A stretch of DNA of 64,000 nucleotides. Origin: CALNBC01 sp040768925 (GTDB taxonomy: Bacteria > Bacillota > Clostridia > Christensenellales > CALWSW01). Positions 50,701-58,435 of the stretch are shown in pieces; position 1 is the stretch's first letter; each line of letters opens with the position of its first letter. Location: contig JAXGLZ010000001.1 of NCBI GenBank assembly GCA_040768925.1, positions 496,001 through 560,000 on the forward strand, read 5' to 3'. A program made the translations under genes and the position numbers. The notes under the pieces were generated by a model. It was not told where the DNA came from. It did not search any database and saw nothing but the letters and a program-made list of their open reading frames with translations.

Positions 50701-52400
50701 ATCAGGTATTTCGCGATGGGTTCCCCCTCGACCAAAGACCAGTCCGCGATCACGGCCACATAGTGGGGAAGCTCCTTTTGCTCCCGGTCCGAGCCGGCTG
50801 CGGCGGAGGCTTCCATGCGGCCGCGCAGCACGCCGGAAAGATGGTACATCACGTCGCCCACGGTGTTTTTGTCGTTGGCGATCATGCGGAGCTTGCCGTC
50901 CGGCGTCCACACATGGGGCAGGAAACGGGCGTATGACCAGTCGTCCAGCTCCCGCAGGGGGTAGACGAAGCACATGCGCACGTCGGTATACGGGTGCAGC
51001 CCGGCGATCTGGGCGCACAGCCGATTGGCGATGCGGATCGCCTTGGCGCGGTCGTCGCTGACGATGCCCGCCATGCGGTTTTTGTAAAGGGAAATGCCCA
51101 CGGGCACGTCGTGCAGGGTGGCCATTTCGGCGCGCAGGCGGTCGGCCAGGCCGTTGAGCGGGTCGTGGGCGGAAAGGATCTGCTCCTTTGCGGCGTCCAC
51201 CGTGTTGGGGGAGGGCATATCCCCCCGGCCAAGGCGGGTGAACAGGAAATCCTCATGGGCCGCGCTCTTTTCCCACAGCCGGGGGCTGCCGGTGAGCGCG
51301 AAGTCGATCGCCTCGCCGGCCGAGGGCATCATGCGCTCCAGCACGCCCTTGTGATACGCCTGCTTTTCCTGAAGCCGGGCTGCGATGCCGTTGATGTAGG
51401 CGGTATAATCGCCGATCCGTTTTTGCTCGGTTTTCGCGTCCTCGTTTTTCTGGTAGCGGATGTTGACCATGGCCCACATGCCGGCCATCAGCGCGGAGCC
51501 GCCCGTCATGATCAGGCCGCTCGCGACAGAGCCGCCCCCGCTGAGCATCATCGCGCCGATGGCCATGGGGATGATCATGGTGAAGGAGGGACCGATGGTT
51601 AAAAGCAGCGGCTGCCGTTTCTGCTCGTTTTTCGCCGGGCATCGCTCGATGGAAAAAGCTTCGCTGTCCATCCGTTCCAGCTTTCTGGGGGCGCGCAGGA
51701 AATATGCCTCTTCGTCGGAATCCCGTTTTGGCGTTTCCTCCGGCTCCGGCGCGGGGGAGATGCGGATGGGCCTCAGCCGTTTTTCATCCGCCGTGCGGTG
51801 GTCGCCGGGGTTGTTGACGGCCAGCACATCCCCCAGATACACCAGCTTCAATCCCACGATATAGATGATATCGCCGTAGCGCAGCGCGTGCCGGCCGGTC
51901 AGCCTGCGGCCGTTGACAAACGTGCCGTTGACGCTGTTGCAGTCCTCCACGCTCGCCGCGCCGCCCTCCAGCACAAGCTGGGCGTGTTTGGGGGAGCAGA
52001 ACTGGTTGCCGTAGACCAGATCGTTGTCCGCGCCGCTGCCGATGGCAACGCGGGGGGCGGTCCTGGCGCTGAGGAAGAACTTGTCGAACCGGGTGCTGCC
52101 CTCGTTGACTTCCGCCACCGTCAGGGAGAAGATTTCCCCGCTGCCGGTCAGCTCGGCGTTCAGCAGCAAGCCGGGGGCAAGGGTTGCCCGATCGATTTTC
52201 CCTTCGTTCTGGGTCAGCCCAAACTGGCGGCTGCCGCAAATGCTCCACACGCCGTCCCACACCTCAAGGGGGAGGGTGATGTCCTCCTTGAGGCCGCTGA
52301 TGTGGGGGCGGATGGCCACGGGCACGGTTTTGTTGTCTATGTTGGGCAGGTACATTTCCTGAAAGCCGTTTTCGAACACGGCGGTGACGAGATAGCTCAT
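47778..52400 (-). CDS. essC: type VII secretion ATPase EssC/YukB-like (FtsK/SpoIIIE)
   Basis: 1540 aa. The motor and membrane channel of Firmicutes type VII secretion. The N-terminal 195 residues include an FHA domain (IGSGADNDLVYGNQFCSPKH, then SVNGTFVNGRRL). Two membrane helices lie at about 265-320 (MIIPMAIGAMMLSGGG, SGLIMTGGSALMAGMWAMV). ATPase 1: Walker A GTTGSGKSE (about residue 708), IDYKGGGMA, Walker B IIIADEFAEL. ATPase 2: Walker A GAGGAGKTT (about 1048) after a GAGGAGGAG run. ATPase 3: Walker A GGGGTGKTN (about 1331). All three Walker A motifs look usable. The start has AGGAGAG upstream. It is the core of the operon 55577-44360. Confidence 0.95.
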   Translation of the reverse strand: MSYLVTAVFENGFQEMYLPNIDNKTVPVAIRPHISGLKEDITLPLEVWDGVWSICGSRQFGLTQNEGKIDRATLAPGLLLNAELTGSGEIFSLTVAEVNEGSTRFDKFFLSARTAPRVAIGSGADNDLVYGNQFCSPKHAQLVLEGGAASVEDCNSVNGTFVNGRRLTGRHALRYGDIIYIVGLKLVYLGDVLAVNNPGDHRTADEKRLRPIRISPAPEPEETPKRDSDEEAYFLRAPRKLERMDSEAFSIERCPAKNEQKRQPLLLTIGPSFTMIIPMAIGAMMLSGGGSVASGLIMTGGSALMAGMWAMVNIRYQKNEDAKTEQKRIGDYTAYINGIAARLQEKQAYHKGVLERMMPSAGEAIDFALTGSPRLWEKSAAHEDFLFTRLGRGDMPSPNTVDAAKEQILSAHDPLNGLADRLRAEMATLHDVPVGISLYKNRMAGIVSDDRAKAIRIANRLCAQIAGLHPYTDVRMCFVYPLRELDDWSYARFLPHVWTPDGKLRMIANDKNTVGDVMYHLSGVLRGRMEASAAAGSDREQKELPHYVAVIADWSLVEGEPIAKYLMNPEPVLGLTVVCLADAVDKLPSACTAIVRDDARMRGFYSTAGGFEQRENVAFDPVQPAQMDAFARALSNYRVRETGTSAAIPDMLTFLDMYKTARVEELDMLHRWLENRTYESMKSLVGHKSGNQPLYLDIHEKFHGPHGLVAGTTGSGKSETLQSYILSLAVNYHPHEVAFILIDYKGGGMAQSFVGLPHLSGVITNLGGNATNRALLSINAEIKSRQRIFNEYKVKHIDAYIELYRSGAATEPMPHLIIIADEFAELKKEQPEFVRALVSAARVGRSLGVNLILATQKPSGVVDDEIWSNTRFRLCLRVADKQDSSEMLKRPDAAFITGTGRGYFQVGSDEIFEEFQSGWSGAEYEPETPFTGDKHASAEMITLAGKSAAPQKKKKKKSDNIAKVTQLDAVVRHAAKIASENGIPGVKQIWLPPLPNAVYLDELSLKKPEGLSLLLPVGLADAPEEQRQFPCAVDFLTDGHLLICGAGGAGGAGKTTLLQTLIFGAVTRYTPKEVNLYIADFSSRTMAVFANLPHVGGVLFEGEDEKIAETFALLKGTLSRRKSEFSAEGFASFREYAARRDDCPAILFLIDNYVAFMESYGQYEDDLTALSREAASYGIYLVLTMNNAGELRSRIRQNFAAGIGLQMPDRFEYEAAVGARPELLPEGRTPGRGLIKAPLPLEFQTAFCVREEPGLSQAQTLRKRFAAVQGTAGGARKIGAAFETLHYEELAERIAALPENAIALGVNAETGGLVTIDLDDEFCFAVSGGGGTGKTNLLAAIARSARQKGARLFLFDAPGGALESALPPQFFERAAHSDGELFQLMEDVIVPEFSGRNALVADTRDAGGDVAAALAGHSRILFLINDAKAFMQAAYSPHLQMSDFLEIALQKGRQHKIHFFAAITPDDYADTARYAAMRTFAEHGRGVHLGGLFDQQSILHFPLSAADAVRQLPPGVAYASVLGETVRVITPFVKEVCGHE

Positions 52401-52424
52401 GGGCGTCTCTCCTTGTCCTTGGGG

Positions 52425-53552
52425 TTATCCCAAATCCGGGAAGGTGATCAGGCTGGTGTCCATGATGCCGTTGAACAGCTTCCGCCCCGCCTGTTCATTC
52501 TCCGGGTTGTAAATGTTGAATCTGCCCTGGATGAAATCCCCCCGAACCGCCAGTTCGGCAAAGCAGCGGGTGGGGACGCCGTCGGGGTCCACATGGAAGA
52601 CGGCCTTGATCAGCTCGCCGTAATTGCTGTCGGTTTGGTACGTCATGTCGCGGTACAGAAGCTTTTGTCCGAACACTGCTTCCGCGGCTTCGATGCATTC
52701 GGCCACAAAGACGGCGTAGCACTGCTGCAAGTCGCCATTGGTGGAATCGTAAATCTCATTGAACCGCGCGGTCCAGTTGCCGGTGATCAGCAGGCCGTGG
52801 TCGGCGCTGTAAATCACCACCTGGGAATCATAGGGGCCGGAGGCCACGTCGCATCGTTCCGGAATGGTCAAAAACTGGCCGGTGATGGGGTTGTAATAGG
52901 CGTAGTACCCTTCTTCCACTTCGGGGAAGCCCAGCTCGGTCAGGTCTGCGGGCACAAGCTCGCCCTCGGTTCCGGAAAGGCGCAGGCTTTCGATCAGCCC
53001 GGCGTACAGGCCGTCCAGCTCGGCGTTCTTTTCCTCCGTGCCGCCGCCTTTGCCAAATAGGGTGAGCATCACCCTGCCGCCCGTCTGGGTCACTTCCATG
53101 GCGCAGGTGTACACCCTGCCGCCGTCCTCAAACAGGAAGCTTGCGCTGCCGGCCACTTCGCCGCCCGCGCTGGCCGCCGCCGACTGGTAGTTTTGCAGCT
53201 CCGCGTCCCCGACAAACAGGGTGGCGTGCCGCTTCATCAATGCCTCGGCGGAGGAGATCAGATCCCCGTGCCCGGCGAGGAACAGCTGCATTTCTTTGGT
53301 GATGTCCGCGATGACCGCGCCGCAGTCCGCCGCGCCGGAGGCGGGCGCGATGGTAATCATCCTGCCCGATTCCTGCACGCTCCACCCGGCGGGGTATTCG
53401 AATGCGATGCCGTTTGCCCGGCTGCCGTACTCCCGCACGGCCAGGGCGGGCGCGGGGGTGGAAACGGCCGCTTCTTTTTCGCCGCCGCAGGCGGAAAGCA
53501 GCAGGGCGAGCGCAAGCCCCAAAGGCAGCAGCACGCGTTTTTTGAAAGACAT
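52425..53552 (-). CDS. T7SS-locus lipoprotein
   Basis: 375 aa. Lipoprotein signal peptide with lipobox LLSAC-GG (Cys21), so anchored outside the membrane. The first extracellular part (NGIAFEYPAGWSVQES to about residue 190) resembles the FxYPxxW (PsbP/DUF1795-like) fold. The second (EVEEGYYAYYNPITGQFLTI to the end) is unrecognised. It starts 11 bp after the upstream gene stop and is 24 bp before essC. The domain order parallels the upstream membrane protein. No match to EsaA, EssA or EssB is apparent; by position it may be an accessory or replacement subunit. Confidence 0.7.
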   Translation of the reverse strand: MSFKKRVLLPLGLALALLLSACGGEKEAAVSTPAPALAVREYGSRANGIAFEYPAGWSVQESGRMITIAPASGAADCGAVIADITKEMQLFLAGHGDLISSAEALMKRHATLFVGDAELQNYQSAAASAGGEVAGSASFLFEDGGRVYTCAMEVTQTGGRVMLTLFGKGGGTEEKNAELDGLYAGLIESLRLSGTEGELVPADLTELGFPEVEEGYYAYYNPITGQFLTIPERCDVASGPYDSQVVIYSADHGLLITGNWTARFNEIYDSTNGDLQQCYAVFVAECIEAAEAVFGQKLLYRDMTYQTDSNYGELIKAVFHVDPDGVPTRCFAELAVRGDFIQGRFNIYNPENEQAGRKLFNGIMDTSLITFPDLG

Positions 53553-53562
53553 GGTTTCCTCC

Positions 53563-55077
53563 TTATCCCATGGTGACGCCCGCCGAGGACGCCAGCACGT
53601 TGAAATCCTCCAGTTCGGAGTCGACGAGATCGAGCCCCGTGGCGATGACGCAGGTGTTGTCCCGCTCGTTTACCCGCAGCGCGGCGGTCATCCAGCCCGC
53701 TTCCGTCTCGAAGCCGAAATCCAGGCGCAGCGTGCCGCTTTCCTCTTCATAGACGCTGCCCATGGTCACATCGCCGTGGCCCACGTCTATGTCCGTCGTG
53801 GCGATGCTGTTGATCAGCGCATAGGCGACGGATTCGATCGTGCCGCCGTATTCCAGCACGACGTCCCGATAGGCCTGCGAGTAATCGTGAAGGGTCATCC
53901 ACCCCCCCACCGTCACGCAGGGGGCGTAGCCCGGCCCGAAGTCGCTGGACTCGCACCACGCGGCAAGATCCGCGGGGATGTAGGCGTACAGGCCGGTCGC
54001 GCTGTCGTGCATGTAGGTGAAGCGGCCGTCCGATTCCCAATAGGCCCCGCCGGTTGTGGGCTCCGTCCAGCCGTCCTCCGCGTTTCCATAGGAGGGGGCG
54101 CTCACGGTCAGCGTGCCCAGGATCGCTTCGCACTCTTGGGCCTGGCGGTCCGCGTCCTTGTTATCGGCGACCGCGTAGATGGTGAGCGCGCAGCCTCCGC
54201 TTCCGCTGGCGACGATCTTTGCGAAGCCCTTCATGGGAGTGCTGCCGTTCGTGTAGCGGAAGGACGCTTCCCCCTGGATCGTATTCCCCGATTTTTGCAG
54301 TTGGGGAACCATGTCGGTGATGGCGCCGCCCGAGGCGAGAATCCCCGCGGCTTCATACAGCAGATCCTCGACGGCGGTGATGGCGTCGATGCCGTTGTCC
54401 GTGGCGTAGTCAAAGATATCCGTTATGTTGAAGGCGATGATCATGGAAAGCCCGTCCTCGCTGATGAGGAAGACGCCCTCCGAAGCCTCGAAGTTGGCGT
54501 TCGACCAGTCTGTGGGATAGTTGATCGTCAGGCCGTCTGTCGAGCTGACGGACCTGGTGAAATCCTTGGTGTTGAAGGCGCTTCCGCCGCCGGAGCCCAG
54601 CACGGCGACGAGGATGACCACAACGATCACCGCCGCGGCGGCGCCGCCGATGAGCAGCAGCCTGTTCGGCTTTGCGCCGCCCTGCTTTGCGGTGTCCTTC
54701 GCCGCAGGGGCCTTTGCCGCGGGAGCCTTTTCCTTGGGGGCGGGCCCGTTTTCGGGGGGTGGGCCTTCCCGGGCGGCGACCCGGGCCCGGGCGGATTCCT
54801 CCTCCGCCTGCTTCGCGTCCAGCTCGGCCTGCTCCCTGCGCCGGGCGGATTCTTCCTCCACCCGGAGCGCTTCTTCCTGGGCCCGGCGCTTGCGCTCGGC
54901 AACCTCCTGCTCCAGCCGGCGGACCTCCGCCTCGGCAGCGAGGCGTTCTTCCTCCCGCTCCTTGGCTAAGCGCTCTGCCTCCTGCTGTTCCAGCTGCTTT
55001 TTGCGCGCCGACACGAACAGCGCCTGGGTCGTATCCGTGGACGGCGCGCCCGTGTTGCTGCTGTTTTTCTGATCCAT
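53563..55077 (-). CDS. coiled-coil, single-pass membrane protein of the T7SS locus
   Basis: 504 aa. Residues about 25-105 are a charged Glu/Arg/Ala coiled coil (for example LEQQEAERLAKEREEERLAA). A Pro/Ala/Lys linker follows, and one membrane helix at about 138-158 (LLLIGGAAAAVIVVVILVAV). The outside part starts with a FxYPTxW-type domain (GLTINYPTDWSNANFEAS to about 320) and a second domain (GRFTYMHDSATGLYAYIP to the end). The topology (cytoplasmic N, one helix, outside C) matches that of EssB, but the sequence does not show the EssB pseudokinase. Start ATG 55077 has AAAGGAG upstream. Probable structural part of this secretion system. Confidence 0.7.
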   Translation of the reverse strand: MDQKNSSNTGAPSTDTTQALFVSARKKQLEQQEAERLAKEREEERLAAEAEVRRLEQEVAERKRRAQEEALRVEEESARRREQAELDAKQAEEESARARVAAREGPPPENGPAPKEKAPAAKAPAAKDTAKQGGAKPNRLLLIGGAAAAVIVVVILVAVLGSGGGSAFNTKDFTRSVSSTDGLTINYPTDWSNANFEASEGVFLISEDGLSMIIAFNITDIFDYATDNGIDAITAVEDLLYEAAGILASGGAITDMVPQLQKSGNTIQGEASFRYTNGSTPMKGFAKIVASGSGGCALTIYAVADNKDADRQAQECEAILGTLTVSAPSYGNAEDGWTEPTTGGAYWESDGRFTYMHDSATGLYAYIPADLAAWCESSDFGPGYAPCVTVGGWMTLHDYSQAYRDVVLEYGGTIESVAYALINSIATTDIDVGHGDVTMGSVYEEESGTLRLDFGFETEAGWMTAALRVNERDNTCVIATGLDLVDSELEDFNVLASSAGVTMG

Positions 55078-55178
55078 GAGCGAAACTCCTTTCTGGCTTT
55101 GAAAACGGCTGTGCCGTTCCGCTGGTCCCGGGAACGGCAGCCATGACGACGGGGCATGATGACGGCGGTCAAAACCGC

Positions 55179-55577
55179 CTACCGCTGCGTGACGGAAACA
55201 GCCCTGGCGATGACCAGGTATTCCTCGTCCCGGCCGGCATAGTGCGCATAAAAGCGATACCCGCGGCTTTCCATCTCGTCCAGCACCAAATCGCTGCTGC
55301 AGCCGCATTCCCTCATCAGGCGCAGGACGCCGCGGTGATGGCGGGCAAGCTTGAGCTCCGCCGCATCCGCCCGCTGCGCCAGCGTGATGGAAACACCCGC
55401 GCAATCCTCGTTCAACTGGGTGTAGAACACATCGCGGTAAACGGCGTCCATATATTCGCGTTCGTCGTAGACGGCGCGGAGCAAAAGCGTGCCCTTCGCC
55501 ACGTCAAGCTTCACCCTGCGGACGCGCACGTTCCCAAACAGCATATCGCCAACACCAAATTCCCGCCCGTTCCACAT
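55179..55577 (-). CDS. hypothetical protein, first gene of the T7SS operon
   Basis: 132 aa, no signal peptide or membrane segment, function not recognised. The N-terminal half is beta-rich (FGNVRVRRVKLDVAKGTLLLRAVY), and a Cys pair occurs in MRECGCSSDLVL. Start ATG 55577 has AGGGAGG upstream. It is followed by about 100 bp before the coiled-coil gene and is divergent from a response regulator gene. Membership in the operon is inferred from strand and spacing. Confidence 0.6.
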   Translation of the reverse strand: MWNGREFGVGDMLFGNVRVRRVKLDVAKGTLLLRAVYDEREYMDAVYRDVFYTQLNEDCAGVSITLAQRADAAELKLARHHRGVLRLMRECGCSSDLVLDEMESRGYRFYAHYAGRDEEYLVIARAVSVTQR

Positions 55578-55647
55578 GCCCAGCCTCCCTGAAAAACGGA
55601 GATCCCTGCCGGCCGCGGCAGTCTTATTGCCGATTCCGGCATACTTC

Positions 55648-55666
55648 TATACAAGAACATGGTATA
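55648..55666. promoter_or_regulatory. imperfect palindrome between the T7SS operon and the response regulator
   Basis: TATACAAGAACATGGTATA has inverted ends (TATAC/GTATA) in the shared upstream region of divergent genes. It could be an operator for the adjacent regulator. A clear promoter pair was not resolved in 55578-55839. Confidence 0.3.
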
Positions 55667-55839
55667 AAACTTCCTGTTATCCAAACAGTATCCGGCGGTT
55701 ACCTCTTTGCGTGCAGGGGGCAGATAGGCGGGAAAAAGCAAATTGGGTATGGGCCGCCGCCGCGATTTCTGGTAGGATGGTTGCAGGAACAACCGCGCAG
55801 GGTGCCGGCATTTTTAGGAACGGCGACAGGTGGAGGAGA

Positions 55840-56472
55840 ATGGAGCACAAAAAATCCATACTCGTTGTGGACGACGATATCGCGCTGCTCAAAATGGCCG
55901 AAGAGCTGTTGAAGGACCGGTATGCGGTCAGCCTTGCCAAATCGGGGGATCAGGCCGTGCAGTTCCTCGGCAGGGGGTTTGTGCCGGACCTGATCCTGCT
56001 GGATATTGACATGCCCGGCATGGACGGGTATGAAACCATCGAACGGCTTCTGCGGCTGCCGACGGCCGAGGACGTGCCGGTGATCTTCCTGAGTGGCCTG
56101 ACCCGGGCGGAAGCAGAGCTTCGGGGGCTGAAGGCGGGCGCGTCGGACTACATGACCAAGCCCTTTGACAGGGAAGTCCTGCTGGCGCGGCTGGATTTGC
56201 ACCTGAAAAACGGGGAGCAGCGCAAAAGGATGCGCACCCTCCAGCAAACGCGAAAGAGCGCCGGGATCGACGAGGAGCGGTTCGCGGGGCTGACCGCGGA
56301 GCTTACGCCCACAGAGCAAAGAATCGCGCGGCTGATCATTCTGGGGTACTCCAACCAGGAAATCTGCGAAGAGCTGCATTATTCCTACGCCTATGTCAAA
56401 AAGGTCGTCTGCGTGGTGTTCGACAAGCTGGACGTGAGCAGGCGCGGCGAATTGAGAAAGCTGTTTTTCTAG
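55840..56472 (+). CDS. LuxR-type response regulator
   Basis: 210 aa. The receiver domain has the acidic pair in LVVDDDIALL, the phospho-acceptor Asp in LILLDIDMPGMDGYE, and the Lys in YMTKPFD. The output domain is a LuxR-type helix-turn-helix (LTPTEQRIARLIILGYSNQEICEELHYSYAYVKKVV). Start ATG 55840 has TGGAGGAG upstream; a longer frame is not supported. It is divergent from the type VII operon and could control it. No cognate kinase is adjacent; the hybrid kinase at 41743 is the nearest candidate. Confidence 0.9.
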   Translation: MEHKKSILVVDDDIALLKMAEELLKDRYAVSLAKSGDQAVQFLGRGFVPDLILLDIDMPGMDGYETIERLLRLPTAEDVPVIFLSGLTRAEAELRGLKAGASDYMTKPFDREVLLARLDLHLKNGEQRKRMRTLQQTRKSAGIDEERFAGLTAELTPTEQRIARLIILGYSNQEICEELHYSYAYVKKVVCVVFDKLDVSRRGELRKLFF

Positions 56473-56578
56473 CGTGTTACACAAAGCGGCAAAGCGTACC
56501 GCGCCTTTCGCGCGCCAAATACCGCCGGTTTAAAGAAATCGTGCGGGTACCGCGCCGGGAGTTTTGGCCCCGCACCCA

Positions 56579-56620
56579 AAAGAACCGGCAAGGTTTTGGC
56601 CGCCGGCCGGTTCTTTTTTG
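56579..56620 (+). terminator. terminator after the response regulator
   Basis: AGAACCGG (56581-56588) pairs with CCGGTTCT (56607-56614), followed by TTTTTG. Confidence 0.8.
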
Positions 56621-56675
56621 CGTGAATTGCGCGGGCGGGGGAATAGCCCGCCCGTAAAGCCGGCGCAAAAACAGA

Positions 56676-56712
56676 AAACCCATCGGGTGAAAACCGATGG
56701 GTTTTTATTTAT
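56676..56712 (+). terminator. second terminator after the response regulator
   Basis: AACCCATCGG pairs with CCGATGGGTT around GTGAAAA, followed by TTTATTTATTTTT. A strong Rho-independent terminator in tandem with the previous one. Confidence 0.9.
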
Positions 56713-56871
56713 TTTTTTCCGGGGAACGGCGCCAGGCAAACCATCTGGATCGGAACCACAGCCGCAAATAACCTACTGTTATCATAGGTTTATCTGTGTC
56801 TGGACCTATATTTCATACAAATTGCGCAAAAAACAACAAATGAATGGAACTATTTTCCTGAAAAACTGATC

Positions 56872-56900
56872 TTGACAAACGTCATTGCAGGGAATATATT
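56872..56900 (+). promoter_or_regulatory. promoter of the flavin-lipoprotein operon
   Basis: TTGACA (56872-56877), 17-bp spacer, TATATT (56895-56900). Near-consensus sigma-A promoter. Confidence 0.85.
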
Positions 56901-57268
56901 TTTTTCGCTGTCATCGCAAATGATGCCGCGCCCGTGGTTGTGGAACGCGCCGTGATGGTTTTCGGCATGGATACGCCGGATAGCCGCCTGGCCCGGCCTG
57001 GCACTTATGCCGGGATTTACTGCGGGTGAAGACCGCCGATTTGTTGAAAAATAATAACGCGGATTTCGCCCGAACCCAATGCCAAACGCGGCGCCGGATC
57101 GTTGCAAAACGGCGGCGGATCTCCTCACGTATGCCCTTACTTTCGCCCGGCCCGCCTGTTTTGACGCTGGCAGCCAAACGCGGCAAGAGCTGCGGATCCG
57201 GCAATACCGAAGCCGTCGGCTTCGATATTCTTGGGAACGCCAATAAAACAAAACTGGAGCATGTTTTC

Positions 57269-58345
57269 ATGAAAAAATTCTTATCCCTTTTGTTGATCAT
57301 TGCTTTTTCGGCGGCCCTGCTGGCCGGCTGCGGCAATAACAACAACGCCGAATCCACCCCCACCCCCGGGCCCGAAGCCACCCCCGCGGGCACGCCCGAG
57401 ACCGCCCCACCCACCGCCCCGGTGAGTGGGAAGGTCAAAACCGGCCTTGCCGTCGTCACTTCGATCGCCAAATCCACAGACGCGGGCGAAAAAGAGGGCC
57501 TGGCCCAGGCGGATTCCATCATCGTAGGCGTGATGGTGGGCGCGGATGGCAAGATCATCGATTGCGTCATCGACTCCGCCCAGACAAAAGTGACCTTCGG
57601 CGCCGACGGGAAGATCCTCACCCCCCTCGACACCAAATTCGAAACCAAGGGTGAGCTCGGGGCGGAATACGGCCTGGCCGACGCCTCGGATATCGGCAAG
57701 GAATGGTACGAGCAGGCCGCGGCCCTGGCCGCCTATGTGATCGGCAAAACCGCGGACGAAGTCCAGGGCATTGCCATGAATGAGCAGGAGCATCCCGCGG
57801 ACGCGGATCTCAAAGCGTCGGTCACCATCTCCATCGGCGGCTACATCAGAACGATCATCGAGGCCATGGAAAACGCGGAAGAGCTGGGCGCTTCCGAGTC
57901 CGACAGGATCAGCCTCGGCGTGGTGACGAACATCGCCCGTTCCAAGAACGCCACCGAAACCGAAGCCGGCCTGATCCAGATGTATTCCACCTATACGGCC
58001 CTGACCACGGATTCCGGCGGCATGATCACCAGCTGCATCCTCGACGCCAGCCAAAGCAACGTCAACTTTGACGCGTCGGGCAAGATCATCACGGATCTGA
58101 CGGCGGCGCCCCAGACCAAGAACGAGCTTAAGGACGATTACGGCATGAAGGCCGCTTCCTCCGTCGGCAAGGAATGGTACGAGCAGGCCGCGGCGTTTGC
58201 CCAGTACGTCACCGGCAAAACCGCTTCTGAGGTTTCCGGCATCGCGGTGGACGAAACCGGCCATGCAGCCGATTCCGACCTCACGGCTTCCGTGACGATC
58301 GGCATCGGCGACTTCCTGGCCGCAATTGAGAAAGCCGCAAAATGA
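57269..58345 (+). CDS. PplA-like lipoprotein with two repeat domains (putative flavinylated electron carrier)
   Basis: 358 aa. Lipobox LLAGC-GN, then a Thr/Pro/Glu linker (about 27-52), then two tandem domains of about 145 residues each (about 55-200 and 205-358). Each contains a GKIIDCVID/GMITSCILD-type strand, D(I/V)GKEWYEQAAA, a GKTA(D/S)EV motif and an end block DADLKASVTISI or DSDLTASVTIGI. This architecture matches Listeria PplA, where FmnB (ApbE-type) attaches FMN to each repeat. The D-x3-S-V-T blocks are the likely attachment sites, by inference. The adjacent ApbE gene supports this. Other extracellular electron transfer genes are not in the window. Confidence 0.7.
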   Translation: MKKFLSLLLIIAFSAALLAGCGNNNNAESTPTPGPEATPAGTPETAPPTAPVSGKVKTGLAVVTSIAKSTDAGEKEGLAQADSIIVGVMVGADGKIIDCVIDSAQTKVTFGADGKILTPLDTKFETKGELGAEYGLADASDIGKEWYEQAAALAAYVIGKTADEVQGIAMNEQEHPADADLKASVTISIGGYIRTIIEAMENAEELGASESDRISLGVVTNIARSKNATETEAGLIQMYSTYTALTTDSGGMITSCILDASQSNVNFDASGKIITDLTAAPQTKNELKDDYGMKAASSVGKEWYEQAAAFAQYVTGKTASEVSGIAVDETGHAADSDLTASVTIGIGDFLAAIEKAAK

Positions 58346-58370
58346 TCCGAGGCGGATAGTCTGATGAAAA

Positions 58371-58406
58371 CAATCGGAGAGGCAGTTTTGCTTGCCTCTC
58401 CGATTT
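58371..58406 (+). terminator. hairpin between the lipoprotein gene and apbE
   Basis: AATCGGAGAGGCA pairs perfectly with TGCCTCTCCGATT around GTTTTGCT. It lacks a U-run, so it may stabilise the upstream mRNA or only partly terminate. Confidence 0.6.
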
Positions 58407-58435
58407 GGCGATCAACCCAAAATACAGGTGGTTCC

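Larger units (their letters stand above)
56473..57268 (+). other. long intergenic region with two terminators and a promoter
   Basis: About 800 bp without a supported gene: two tandem terminators (56579-56620, 56676-56712), an AT-rich stretch (56750-56870), a strong promoter (56872-56900), and a leader of about 360 nt (56907-57268) in which no riboswitch or gene was recognised. Confidence 0.6.

Noticed and set aside
47784..50936. 1050-aa open frame on the plus strand
   Set aside because: Antisense to essC, whose ATPase motifs are unambiguous.
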